A stretch of 64,000 nt of DNA from Leifsonia sp. Root112D2. GTDB lineage: Bacteria > Actinomycetota > Actinomycetes > Actinomycetales > Microbacteriaceae. Position 1 is the first letter of the stretch. The number at the start of each line of letters is the position of its first letter. Position numbers and translations under genes: made by a program. Below the pieces are notes generated by a model. It ran no database searches, was not told the origin of the DNA, and saw nothing but the letters and a program-made list of their open reading frames with translations. Shown piece by piece: positions 1 to 8,030 of this stretch. Where the stretch lies: assembly GCF_001424905.1 (NCBI RefSeq), contig NZ_LMCU01000001.1:2473480-2537479 (forward strand), given 5' to 3'.

Positions 1-177
1 CGCACTGCGCGTCCATTCGGTCCACTGCCGTCGGCGTTGCTCGAGCGCTTCGGCGCCGTAGAACCTTTCCGGCAGCAGATGTCCGTACGTATCGCGCCAA
101 CCGTGCACGTGCACGGCGGCCAGGTCCTCAACGTCATCCGGTCGAGGTTCGCGGATCAGAGGAGCGGATGCCAGCAT
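1..177 (-). CDS. GNAT-family N-acetyltransferase, N-terminal part only
   Basis: This is the first 59 codons of a gene that runs off the left edge. The N-terminus reads IREPRPDDVEDLAAVHVHGW followed by DTYGHLLPERFY. That is the usual opening of a GNAT acetyltransferase: the R-x-x-x-x-D beta strand, then a helix with V-x-x-x-W, then a Y-x-G/x-L-P segment. The ATG at 177 is the only usable start, because no other ATG, GTG or TTG lies in frame before the TGA that closes the upstream ABC gene. It follows that ABC gene by 39 bases on the same strand. The acceptor substrate cannot be told from this fragment and the acetyl-CoA binding part is missing. Confidence 0.75.
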   Translation of the reverse strand, partial: MLASAPLIREPRPDDVEDLAAVHVHGWRDTYGHLLPERFYGAEALEQRRRQWTEWTRSA

Positions 178-216
178 GTCGTTCAGAATACGGTGCTCGC
201 CACGTCTGACGTCAGC

Positions 217-1851
217 TCAGAACGCTCGGTGCAGGGCGGATGCGAGCAGTCGCTGCGTGTACGGATGCTGCGGCTCGGCAAACACCGCCTCCGCGGCCCC
301 GGTCTCGACGATGCGGCCCTGGCTCATCACGGCGATCGTGTCGCTGACATGCCTGATCACGCCCAGGTCGTGGGAGACGAAGAGGTAGCTGACTCCAAGG
401 CGCTCTTGCAACTCGTCGAGCAGGTCGAGGACCTGCGCCTGCACCGATACGTCGAGCGAGGAGACGGGCTCGTCGCAGACGAGCACCCGCGGGTGCGGCG
501 CTATCGCGCGCGCGATCGAGACGCGCTGGCGCTGGCCGCCCGACAGGCCGCTCGTGCGACGGCGCAGGAGGTCGGGGCTGAGCCCGACCGAGTGCAACAG
601 TTCGGCGATGCGGTCGCGCTCGCTGCTGCCGTGCTTACCGGGCCGCGCGCTGCGACCGCTGCTCAGCGCATCGGCGAGCAATGCACCGACCGTCCAACGA
701 GGGTCGAAGGAGGCCAGTGGATCCTGGTAGATCGCGCCGATCAGGCCGCGCCGGGCTCGGCGCTGCGATTCGGGCAGCGGGCTCCACGGTTCGCCGAGGA
801 GTCGCACCTCGCCGGCGTCGGGGGCGGTGAGGCCGAGGGCGATGCGGGCGATCGTGCTCTTGCCTGATCCGGATTCGCCGACGAGGCCGAGTGTCGTGCC
901 CGGTGCGATGGTGAGAGTGACGTCGTCGACGGCCTGGAGGGTGCGGAATCGCTTGGAGATGGAGAGAAGTTGAAGGGCTGGCTCGTACGTGTCGTGCTTT
1001 TCGGTCGCTGAGCCCGCGAGCGAGGGAACCCCTCGAGTCGAAGACGCAGTCAGTCGTGTTCCGCGTGGATGCCGACCCGGCACCGCGCGCAGCAGCGCCT
1101 TCGTGTACTCGTGCTGAGGCGCGCCCAGCACCTCGGCGGTCTCTCCCGTCTCCACGATGCGACCGGCGCGCATGACAGCCACCCGATCCGCTACCCGCTG
1201 AACCACCGAGAGGTCGTGACTGATCAGCAGCACGGCCGTGCCGCGGGAGCGCAGCCCGTCGAGCAACCCCAGAATCTGCTCCTGCACGGTCACGTCCAGC
1301 GCGGTCGTCGGCTCGTCGGCAATGAGCAGCGGAGGATCGAGCGCCACGGCCGACGCGATGAGCGCCCGCTGGCGCAAGCCGCCAGAGAGCTCGCCCGCCC
1401 GCTGCCCGGCACGCAACTCGGGATCGGGCACGCCCGCGTCCGCCAGCAGCTGCAATACGCGCTCGCGGCGCTGACCGGCGGAAAGCGCGGTGTGCAGGCG
1501 CAGGGCGTCGTCGATCTCGCGACCGACGGTGCGCAGCGGGTCGAGCGAGCCGAGCGCATCCTGCAGCACGAAACCGATGCGGGCACCCCGGATGCGCCGC
1601 CACGCGCGCGCCGACTGCGAGACGAGCGACTCACCGCCCAGCGTGAGGGCGTCCGAGCGCAGCAGCGCATTCCTGCCGGTCAGTCCTATGAGCGTGCGCG
1701 CGGTCACGCTCTTCCCGGAGCCGGATTCGCCGACCAGCGCCAGGCACTCCCCGGCGCGAATCGAGAACGAGACGTTGTCGACAACGGGGGAAGCGTCACG
1801 AGAAAAACGCACCGACAGCTTCGAGACGGTGAGCAGGGCATCCGGTGTCAT
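217..1851 (-). CDS. Fused double ATPase of a dipeptide/oligopeptide-type ABC importer (DppD-DppF-like)
   Basis: One 544-residue chain carries both nucleotide-binding domains of an Opp/Dpp-type importer, which powers uptake at the inner face of the membrane. Domain 1 has Walker A GESGSGKS at 41-48, signature LSGG at 155-158 and Walker B LLIADEP at about 175-181. Domain 2 has Walker A at 325-332, signature LSGGQ at 436-440 and Walker B VLVCDEP at 456-462. A linker of about 30 residues (258-292) joins them and is encoded partly by a REP-like palindrome. The ATG at 1851 overlaps the stop of the permease before it by four bases (ATGA). A longer open frame upstream to 2133 reads across the permease gene and has no family similarity. 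The other two importers in the window keep the ATPases separate. The substrate is unknown; 'peptide' is only the family name. Confidence 0.93.
   Translation of the reverse strand: MTPDALLTVSKLSVRFSRDASPVVDNVSFSIRAGECLALVGESGSGKSVTARTLIGLTGRNALLRSDALTLGGESLVSQSARAWRRIRGARIGFVLQDALGSLDPLRTVGREIDDALRLHTALSAGQRRERVLQLLADAGVPDPELRAGQRAGELSGGLRQRALIASAVALDPPLLIADEPTTALDVTVQEQILGLLDGLRSRGTAVLLISHDLSVVQRVADRVAVMRAGRIVETGETAEVLGAPQHEYTKALLRAVPGRHPRGTRLTASSTRGVPSLAGSATEKHDTYEPALQLLSISKRFRTLQAVDDVTLTIAPGTTLGLVGESGSGKSTIARIALGLTAPDAGEVRLLGEPWSPLPESQRRARRGLIGAIYQDPLASFDPRWTVGALLADALSSGRSARPGKHGSSERDRIAELLHSVGLSPDLLRRRTSGLSGGQRQRVSIARAIAPHPRVLVCDEPVSSLDVSVQAQVLDLLDELQERLGVSYLFVSHDLGVIRHVSDTIAVMSQGRIVETGAAEAVFAEPQHPYTQRLLASALHRAF
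1003..1030. repeat. REP-like palindrome inside the ABC linker
   Basis: The stretch begins GGTCGCTGAGCCCGCGAG and ends with GGGAACC, giving imperfect dyad symmetry. It resembles the short extragenic palindromes of the CCTGAG-CGAAGG type that are common between genes in actinobacteria. Here it lies in frame and encodes part of the low-complexity linker between the two ATPase domains (about residues 265-288). The family assignment is from memory of such repeats, not a count in this genome. Confidence 0.4.
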
Positions 1852-2657
1852 GAGTTTCTCGTTCTGCTCTGCAGCGATCGGCCCAGCACGGTGGCCGTTG
1901 CCGCGCTGAGCACGATGACCAGCCCGGGAAAGAAGGTCATCCACCAGGCAGTGTCGATGTAGGTGCGGCCCGCCGAGAGCATGGCGCCCCACTCCGCGGT
2001 CGGCGGCTGTGCACCGAGCCCGAGATAGCTCAGCGACGAGGCCCAAACAATGGACTGCCCCACCCCGAGCGTCACGAGCACGAAGAGCGTGCCGCCCACA
2101 TTGGGCAGGATCGCACGGGAGAGCCGCCACCACGGCGTGCGGCCGAGCACGAGGGCCGCCTCGACGAATGGCGCGCCACGCACCGAAAGCATCTGGCTGC
2201 GGATGATGCGCGCGTAGCCGGGCGCCGTCGCCAATCCGACCGCGATGGTCGAGGTCACGATGCCGGGCCCGTAGACCACGATGAACAGGAGCGCGAGCAG
2301 CAGCCCGGGAAAGGCGAACATCACCTCAACGACGCGGGTCGAGCCAAAGTCGAGCCATCGCGGACCGAGCCCCGCGGCCGCGCCGAGCACGGTCGCCAGC
2401 ACCATGCCGATGGCCGTCGCCGAAACACCGATCACGAGCGATGGCCCCGCACCGTGCACGACACGCGTATACAGGTCGCGGCCGGATTCGTCTGTGCCGA
2501 ACCAGTGTGCGAACGACGGCGCCTCAAAGGCCTCGCGTGGGTGAATAGCCAGCGGGTCCCCGGATGCGACGAGGCCGGGCACCACCGCACACAGCAGCAG
2601 CCACGCGATGATGAGAATACAGATCACCTCGGTGGCGGACGGACGGAACCGCTTCAC
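1848..2657 (-). CDS. ABC importer permease, DppC/OppC type
   Basis: This is an inner-membrane permease of 269 residues from the peptide/nickel-type importer class. It has an N-terminal membrane segment (ICILIIAWLLLCAVVPGLV), the OppC hallmark FGTDESGRDLYTRVVHGA, and several further hydrophobic helices with the family's cytoplasmic loop that docks the ATPase. The GTG at 2657 is chosen because it overlaps the preceding permease stop as GTGA and places the first helix at the expected distance. Its own stop overlaps the ATPase start. It would pair with the permease at 2654-3652 to form the pore. It is translationally coupled in the order binding protein, permease, permease, ATPase. Confidence 0.92.
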   Translation of the reverse strand: MKRFRPSATEVICILIIAWLLLCAVVPGLVASGDPLAIHPREAFEAPSFAHWFGTDESGRDLYTRVVHGAGPSLVIGVSATAIGMVLATVLGAAAGLGPRWLDFGSTRVVEVMFAFPGLLLALLFIVVYGPGIVTSTIAVGLATAPGYARIIRSQMLSVRGAPFVEAALVLGRTPWWRLSRAILPNVGGTLFVLVTLGVGQSIVWASSLSYLGLGAQPPTAEWGAMLSAGRTYIDTAWWMTFFPGLVIVLSAATATVLGRSLQSRTRNS

Positions 2658-3652
2658 GATGCCCTGCCCCTCAGCCGCGGGTCGGCGACGCGATCCAGAA
2701 GATCGGATGCGACGGTGACCAGGCAGTAGGCCAGCGCCACGACCAGCACGATGCCGCTCACGAGCGGCACGTCTCGGCTCTGCACGGCGCTCAACAGCGA
2801 GCGGCCGATTCCGGGGCGGGCGAAGATCGTCTCGACGACAACCGCGCCGCTGATGAGCGAACCGAATGCCCAGCCGGAGAGGCTGATCGCCGGCAGTGCG
2901 GCGTGACGCAACGCGTGGCGCCACAACACGCCACCCCCCGATTCGCCGCGAGCCCGAGCCGTGAGAACGAAAGGGGAGTGCAGCGCATCCAGCAGCGATT
3001 CGCGCATGACCTGACCGAGGAATCCGGCGAGCGGCACGGCCAGGGTGAGCGCGGGCAACACGATCCCGAGTGGGCCGGGAACATTGACGGCGGGCAACCA
3101 GCCGAGCGTGGAACTGAAGAGCAGAATGAGCACCGTCGCCAGCCAGAAATGCGGCACGGCGGCCGCCACGATCTCCATGCCCGAGCCGATCGCCCACGCC
3201 ACGCGACCGCCGCGTACCGACCAGGTGGCCAGGCCGAGTGCGATGACCCAGGCCACGGCGAGCGAGACCACGGCAAGCGTGAGCGTGCCCCCGAGCTGTT
3301 CACCTATCACGTGGGCCACGGTGTCGTGCAGTGAATACGAGCTGCCGAAGTCGCCGACGGCGTATCGCCCCAGCTGACGCACGTACTGCACGAACAGCGG
3401 CAGGTCGAGACCGTACTCGGCGCGTGCGTGAGCGAGCGCCTCCGGGCTGGCCTGCGAGCCGGGCCCGCCCAGAATGGCCTGCGCGGGGTCACCCGGAATG
3501 AGCCGCATCGCGAAGAACGTGACCGTCGCGGCGGCCCAGAGCACGAAGACGAGTCCGGCGAGACGAATCGCCAGCCACGGGAGCAGTCGCCGTATCGAAC
3601 GCGCGGCCGGGGCCGACGTCGCTGCGGTTACGGCTCCCGCCGCCAGCGTCAC
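2654..3652 (-). CDS. ABC importer permease, DppB/OppB type
   Basis: This 332-residue inner-membrane protein has the OppB-type opening, LVFVLWAAATVTFFAMRLIPGDP, in which the first helix ends in the family motif PGDP. Five further hydrophobic segments follow, including the EAA-type loop near GESGGGVLWRHALRHAALP. It begins with GTG at 3652, overlapping the stop of the binding-protein gene by four bases. That coupling and the adjacency to the DppC-type gene make it the second pore subunit of importer A. The N-terminal 20 residues are a polar, alanine-rich extension. Confidence 0.92.
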   Translation of the reverse strand: MTLAAGAVTAATSAPAARSIRRLLPWLAIRLAGLVFVLWAAATVTFFAMRLIPGDPAQAILGGPGSQASPEALAHARAEYGLDLPLFVQYVRQLGRYAVGDFGSSYSLHDTVAHVIGEQLGGTLTLAVVSLAVAWVIALGLATWSVRGGRVAWAIGSGMEIVAAAVPHFWLATVLILLFSSTLGWLPAVNVPGPLGIVLPALTLAVPLAGFLGQVMRESLLDALHSPFVLTARARGESGGGVLWRHALRHAALPAISLSGWAFGSLISGAVVVETIFARPGIGRSLLSAVQSRDVPLVSGIVLVVALAYCLVTVASDLLDRVADPRLRGRAS

Positions 3653-5304
3653 CGACGCAGCCAGGCGTCGTAGAACAGCGGGGTCGACACGCTCGGCAGC
3701 GCGCGCATGCCCACAACGGAGTTGCGCAGCAGATAGTGGTTCTGCTGGTCGTACAACGGCAGCAGGTAGTAGCCCTCCAGCACCGTCTTCTGCGCCTTCG
3801 CGTAGAGCGCGGCTCGCTCGGTCGGATTCGAGACCTCCGCGGCCTTCTGCAGCGTGGCATCCAGCGACGGAATGTTGACCTGGGCGAGATTGGCGAAGTA
3901 TCCGCTGGGAGCCGGCGTGATGCTGCTGGAGTCGTACAGGATGCGAAGCACGTCGGGCCCGACCTTCGTGTATGGCGCGCTCACCGCGTTGTACTCGTTT
4001 TTGGCGAGGGCGGTGTACCAGCTGGAGAGGTCCATGGGCTCGAGTTTCACTTCGAAGCCGACCTTCTTGGTGGTCTGCTGAATCTGCTCGAAGAGCGACT
4101 GTTCGGCCGGGATCGACTGGTTAGTGCTCACGGGGAAGAGCACCGTGAGGCGCTTGCCGTCCTTGATGCGGTATCCGGCGCTGTCCCTGGTCTTCCAGCC
4201 GGCGGCATCCAGCAGCGAATTCGCCTGTTTGGGGTCGTAGTTGAAGAGTTCGGGCTCGGAGACGCCCAGCGGTTCGACGCTCGAGAGCGGCGAATAGGAG
4301 CGCTTGGCGGTATCGAAGAACAGGCTCGTGATGCCGTCATTGACGTCGGCAGCGCGAATGAATGCCTCGCGTACCTTCACGTCGTTGAACGGCGCCTGGC
4401 CCGAGTTCAACTCGATGCGATTGGATGCGCCGGGTCGCGGCGCGTTCAGCTCGGTGAGCGTCTTCGCCTTGGTTGCGGCCACAATCGTGTCGGGCTGCGC
4501 GTTGTCTATCACGTCAACCTCACCGGCCTTGAGCGCGGCGTAGCGCGAGGCCGAATCGGGAATGAAGCGCCACACGATCTTCGACAGGTACGCCTTGCCA
4601 CTGTGCTTCGCGTCAGCAGGCGGGGAGGTGTAGTCGTCGTTGCGCACCAGCGTGATGGAGTCCTGCTTCTTCCACTGCGTCACGATGAAAGGGCCGGTGC
4701 CCACGGGGCTCGTGCAGTTCACCTGCTGGCTGCGCTTCAGAGCGGTCGGCGATTCAATGGCCAGCCAGGGCTGCGTGAGCGACTCCAGCAGAGCGCTGTC
4801 GGGCGCGCTGAGGGTGAAGCGAATGACATCGGCACTCACGATCTCGGTTGACTGCACCTTTCCGAGCGCCAGATATCCGGTAGAGGATGCCGTGGCGGGG
4901 TCTTGCACGTGATTCACGTTCGCCTGCACGGCCGCCGCATCGAGCGGGGTGCCATCGGTGAACTTCACCCCCTGCTTGAGCGTGAAGTCCCAGCTCAGGC
5001 CGTCCTTCGCCTCGGTCCACTTCGTTGCCAGCCACGGGATGATCTCACCCTTGCTGTTCTTGGAGACGAGCTCTTCGAGGTATTGCGTGGCCACGAGCGC
5101 CTGCGGGTAGTTGCCGCCGACGTGCGGGTCGAGGCAGGTGGGCTCGGCGTCCCCGCTGGCGTAGGTGAGAGTTCCGCCGCTGACGGGTTTGTCGCTGCCG
5201 GCGCTCGTCGACGACTGCGGCGCGCAGCCCGTCAGTGCGAGGGCGGCGACACCGAGGGTTGCGACGGCAAGGAGGGTGGTACGGGGGAGCAGGCGTGCAG
5301 ACAT
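3649..5304 (-). CDS. Substrate-binding lipoprotein of importer A (SBP family 5)
   Basis: This is an extracytoplasmic solute-binding protein of 551 residues in the bacterial family 5 used by peptide, nickel and other Opp-type importers. Residues 1-27 form a lipoprotein signal with lipobox LTGC, and Cys27 would carry the lipid. The body shows the family's typical segments, such as WTFTLKQGVKFTDGTP-like text near residue 110 (WDFTLKQGVKFTDGTPLDA) and FNDVKVREAF. The ATG at 5304 sits directly before the signal peptide. A longer open frame to 5589 would run through the divergent promoter and is rejected. It is the first gene of a four-gene operon. The ligand cannot be read from the sequence. Confidence 0.92.
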   Translation of the reverse strand: MSARLLPRTTLLAVATLGVAALALTGCAPQSSTSAGSDKPVSGGTLTYASGDAEPTCLDPHVGGNYPQALVATQYLEELVSKNSKGEIIPWLATKWTEAKDGLSWDFTLKQGVKFTDGTPLDAAAVQANVNHVQDPATASSTGYLALGKVQSTEIVSADVIRFTLSAPDSALLESLTQPWLAIESPTALKRSQQVNCTSPVGTGPFIVTQWKKQDSITLVRNDDYTSPPADAKHSGKAYLSKIVWRFIPDSASRYAALKAGEVDVIDNAQPDTIVAATKAKTLTELNAPRPGASNRIELNSGQAPFNDVKVREAFIRAADVNDGITSLFFDTAKRSYSPLSSVEPLGVSEPELFNYDPKQANSLLDAAGWKTRDSAGYRIKDGKRLTVLFPVSTNQSIPAEQSLFEQIQQTTKKVGFEVKLEPMDLSSWYTALAKNEYNAVSAPYTKVGPDVLRILYDSSSITPAPSGYFANLAQVNIPSLDATLQKAAEVSNPTERAALYAKAQKTVLEGYYLLPLYDQQNHYLLRNSVVGMRALPSVSTPLFYDAWLRR

Positions 5305-5389
5305 GGGTCCTCTGTGTGGTGGGAACTGCAGGGCGAAATTGTGCTGCGCGATCCGAAGCGGCTGTGGTTCGGTGATCGCACCGGAGTGC

Positions 5390-5412
5390 ATTATTGTACT
5401 GAGACCAATAAT
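5390..5412. promoter_or_regulatory. Likely TetR operator in the divergent promoter region
   Basis: ATTATTG (5390-5396) and CAATAAT (5406-5412) form a perfect 7-bp inverted repeat with a 9-base spacer. It lies between the importer A operon and the tetR gene. On the minus strand it contains TACAAT, a good -10 candidate for the importer operon, so a bound repressor would block that promoter. The -35 element is weak on both strands. The size and spacing fit TetR-family dimers, which is an inference. Confidence 0.6.
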
Positions 5413-5431
5413 AGTCACGAATGGAGATGAC

Positions 5432-6034
5432 GTGAGAGCAGCGGATGCCCGTCCTGGCCGCAAGCGCGTCTCCTCGCGCGCGATGCTCGAAGAGGCGGCC
5501 TGCGAACTGTTTCTCGAGCAGACGTACGCCGGTACGACCGTCGAGCAGATTGCGCAGCGCGCCGGTGTGAGTCGAAACACCTTCTTCAACTATTTCGATG
5601 CGAAGAGCGATGTGCTCTGGGCCGGTGTCGACGACAGCACGGAGCGGCTCAGTGAACAACTGGCCGCCGAATTGCCGCACACGCCGCCGATGCGGGCGGT
5701 TCGCAATGCATTCCTGCGCACCGCTGCAGCGCTGAGCCCCGGCGCCATCCCTCTCGCCATCACCCAGTGGCATGCGATGGGAGTCGCCGCGGAACTGCAA
5801 TCGTCGGGGCTTCCGCGGTTCCTGCGCATGGCATCCGTTGTCGAACGCTTTCTGAACGAACGCACCGGTCTGGATGCCGTCGGCCGTTTTCCGGCGCAGC
5901 CCGCCGCGTTCGCGGTGGTGGCCGCGGCCGTCGCCGCGAGCGGAGTATGGGCGCGCGCAGGCGTAGCAAGGCGCGAGCTGCAGAGCTACGTCGCCGAGGC
6001 GATAGACCCGATCTGTGACGGGTTCGAGGCGTAA
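5432..6034 (+). CDS. TetR-family transcriptional regulator
   Basis: This 200-residue protein has the TetR DNA-binding domain at the N-terminus. The helix-turn-helix is TTVEQIAQRAGVSRNTFFNY at about 35-54, followed by F-x-A-K-x-D-V-L. The C-terminal ligand-binding half is all-helical and specific to this protein. The GTG at 5432 has GGAG five bases upstream and leaves a short basic arm before helix 1. It is transcribed away from importer A, with a perfect inverted repeat between the two genes. It therefore probably represses the importer and itself until an unknown effector binds. It converges on the next gene with 29 bases between. Confidence 0.9.
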   Translation: MRAADARPGRKRVSSRAMLEEAACELFLEQTYAGTTVEQIAQRAGVSRNTFFNYFDAKSDVLWAGVDDSTERLSEQLAAELPHTPPMRAVRNAFLRTAAALSPGAIPLAITQWHAMGVAAELQSSGLPRFLRMASVVERFLNERTGLDAVGRFPAQPAAFAVVAAAVAASGVWARAGVARRELQSYVAEAIDPICDGFEA

Positions 6035-6063
6035 ACCCCGGCCGTCACCTCTCGCATGGGCAC

Positions 6064-8019
6064 CTACTCATCAACGGGCTGTTCGATGCCGTCGATCTCG
6101 GGTCCGTTGGGCGGCATCTGGTAGCAGTGGGCGGTCATCCGCGAGTCGGGTGCGGCCTCGGAGGGGACGCAGTCGGGCCAGTAGCGCTCGGGTACGCGCC
6201 CGCTGACGAGATTGCGGTAGTGGAACCACATGGGCAAAATGCCCGGCCACTCGATCATCGTGCCGGTGCCGCCGCGGAATCCTTCCTCGCGCCGCCCCAG
6301 ATCGGAGATCTTGATGTCCGGCGGGTAGACACTCAGCAGCCTGGTCGGCGCCGGCGGCTCACCATCTGGGCGATCGACGACGGATGCCCAGCCGCCCTTC
6401 CAGTCGTATGTTGCAAAGTAGTGTTCGTCGATGGTCACGCTCCACAGGCGCCAGATTCCGCCCTCAAGCACAGCCTGGTCGTTGGGGTACATGCCGGAGT
6501 GAAAGCCGCCCATGTAGAACTCGGGCCTCGAACTGGCGGGGTCCTTTGAGGTGCGCGGCTGGAACAGGCGCGTGCGCAGATTCGTGGAGCGGCCATCATG
6601 GGAGACGTGGATCACCGGTTGCGTGCGCCAGTGGAAGGACACGCTGCCGCGCGCCTTTGGCGCAGGCCCCCAGCTCGCATTGACCGCGCCCATGATGCGG
6701 TCGCGGCCGAGGTAGTACCCCGTGAACGGTGATTGCTTGTTGCCGTTCACGGCGAAGATCGCGCCCATCTGCGTCCACTGGAAGTCGTCAATATACAGGC
6801 CGTAGGCCGAGGAGACATTCTCGGTTCCGTCGTAGGCGTGCGAACGAGAGAGCCGTCGCTCGAGGTCGGCCAGATCGATCGGCTGCGGATGCGCCGGCGG
6901 CGCTGCGTCGGCAGGCACCGTCTCGAGAAACGAGGGAATCTCGGTGTTGGTTTGGGGTGTGGCCCCGGCTGTGCCGCCGTGTGCCCACCCCTGAAAGTAA
7001 TCGGCATGCAGGATCGGGGTGAGGTTGAGTTCCTGGAGCTTCCAGAGCCCGCCTTCTTTGACGAAGCGGTTACGGAACACCGTGAACTCCCACGAGCCCT
7101 GGCGCTTGTCGGCATCGGCGAGCATGCCGATCTCGATGCCGCGGGTGGTGGCCTCCTGACCACCAGGATGCAGCTGAACCATCAGGTCGAATATCGGGCG
7201 GTCATTGAGGTGGCCGTGGGTGAGACCCTCCGGCCCCATCCTCTCCATGGCCTGGCGCACGCCTTCCGGCCCCGAGTAGTCGCCGGCGCCGGCGATGTGG
7301 ACGGTGCCTGAATCGGTGAAGAGATCGACTACGTCGCTCCACATTCTGCGGTCGACGTAGTAGCCGTACGCATTTTGAATGTTGCGCACGGCATCCTCGT
7401 CATTGAGCAGGTCGACTCTGTGCGCCAGCTCGGCGGCGCTGGCCGCTGTGGGTGGGGCGGCACCTATCGTCGGCGGTATAGGCACACCGGCCTCGTCGGC
7501 GGTGAAGTGCGCGGGAATGATCGGCAGGTCTTCGCCGCCGACGTTGGTCCAGCCTTCGGCGTATTCGCCTTCGTACTGGGGGTAGTAATGCAGCAGCGAG
7601 ATGCGCCAACGGCCATCCTGGAGAACATACTCGTTCTCGTAAAGGCCTCCCTCGATTCGCGCGGAGCCGGCGCCGTCGCCCAGAAAGCGCAGGCCCATCC
7701 AGCGGGCCTTGGCCGTGTAGCCGTCGACCGAAAGGTTCACCAGCGGTTCGTCGATGACTTCCGTGTGCAATGAACCCGGCAGCAGACCGTCCATTGCGCC
7801 GGCAGTGCTCGCCAACCATGCAGCGATTGCACTGTGCCCGGTAATGGTCTGCTCGCCCCAGCGCACGATCCCGTTGACGGAGAACAGCGCGGCCATCGCC
7901 TTCCACTGCCCGAACTGACTGAGCTGGGCGTAGCTGCGCTGTACATTCTTGACCGCGCGCACCGACTCAACGCGCTCGACATCCCGTGCCAGCGCGTTCA
8001 GTGCGACTGATGTGTTCAT
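6064..8019 (-). CDS. Protein with three tandem NTF2/SnoaL-like domains
   Basis: This 651-residue protein contains three repeats of the NTF2/SnoaL cone fold, at about 18-150, 208-340 and 398-540. Each repeat opens with a helix of the form V-x-N-x-Q-x-x-Y (VKNVQRSYAQL, VRNIQNAYGYY, TENVSSAYGLY). Each continues with a F-x-x-x-G segment and ends with a W-x-(I/L) strand followed by YxxG(W). No signal peptide or membrane segment is seen, so it should be cytoplasmic. Single-domain relatives include dehydratases, cyclases and isomerases as well as purely binding proteins. The ATG at 8019 has AGGAGG about six bases upstream. It is the last gene of the importer B operon, 11 bases behind its second ATPase, so it probably acts on the imported compound. 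The activity is unknown. Confidence 0.8.
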   Translation of the reverse strand: MNTSVALNALARDVERVESVRAVKNVQRSYAQLSQFGQWKAMAALFSVNGIVRWGEQTITGHSAIAAWLASTAGAMDGLLPGSLHTEVIDEPLVNLSVDGYTAKARWMGLRFLGDGAGSARIEGGLYENEYVLQDGRWRISLLHYYPQYEGEYAEGWTNVGGEDLPIIPAHFTADEAGVPIPPTIGAAPPTAASAAELAHRVDLLNDEDAVRNIQNAYGYYVDRRMWSDVVDLFTDSGTVHIAGAGDYSGPEGVRQAMERMGPEGLTHGHLNDRPIFDLMVQLHPGGQEATTRGIEIGMLADADKRQGSWEFTVFRNRFVKEGGLWKLQELNLTPILHADYFQGWAHGGTAGATPQTNTEIPSFLETVPADAAPPAHPQPIDLADLERRLSRSHAYDGTENVSSAYGLYIDDFQWTQMGAIFAVNGNKQSPFTGYYLGRDRIMGAVNASWGPAPKARGSVSFHWRTQPVIHVSHDGRSTNLRTRLFQPRTSKDPASSRPEFYMGGFHSGMYPNDQAVLEGGIWRLWSVTIDEHYFATYDWKGGWASVVDRPDGEPPAPTRLLSVYPPDIKISDLGRREEGFRGGTGTMIEWPGILPMWFHYRNLVSGRVPERYWPDCVPSEAAPDSRMTAHCYQMPPNGPEIDGIEQPVDE

Positions 8020-8030
8020 GCCTGTTCCTC

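Noticed and set aside
1852..2133. N-terminal extension of the fused ATPase
   Set aside because: Out of frame reading of the permease gene; the ATGA overlap and start of the ATPase fold fix the start at 1851.
5305..5589. N-terminal extension of the importer A lipoprotein
   Set aside because: It would cross the promoter region and tetR and put about 95 residues before a signal peptide.
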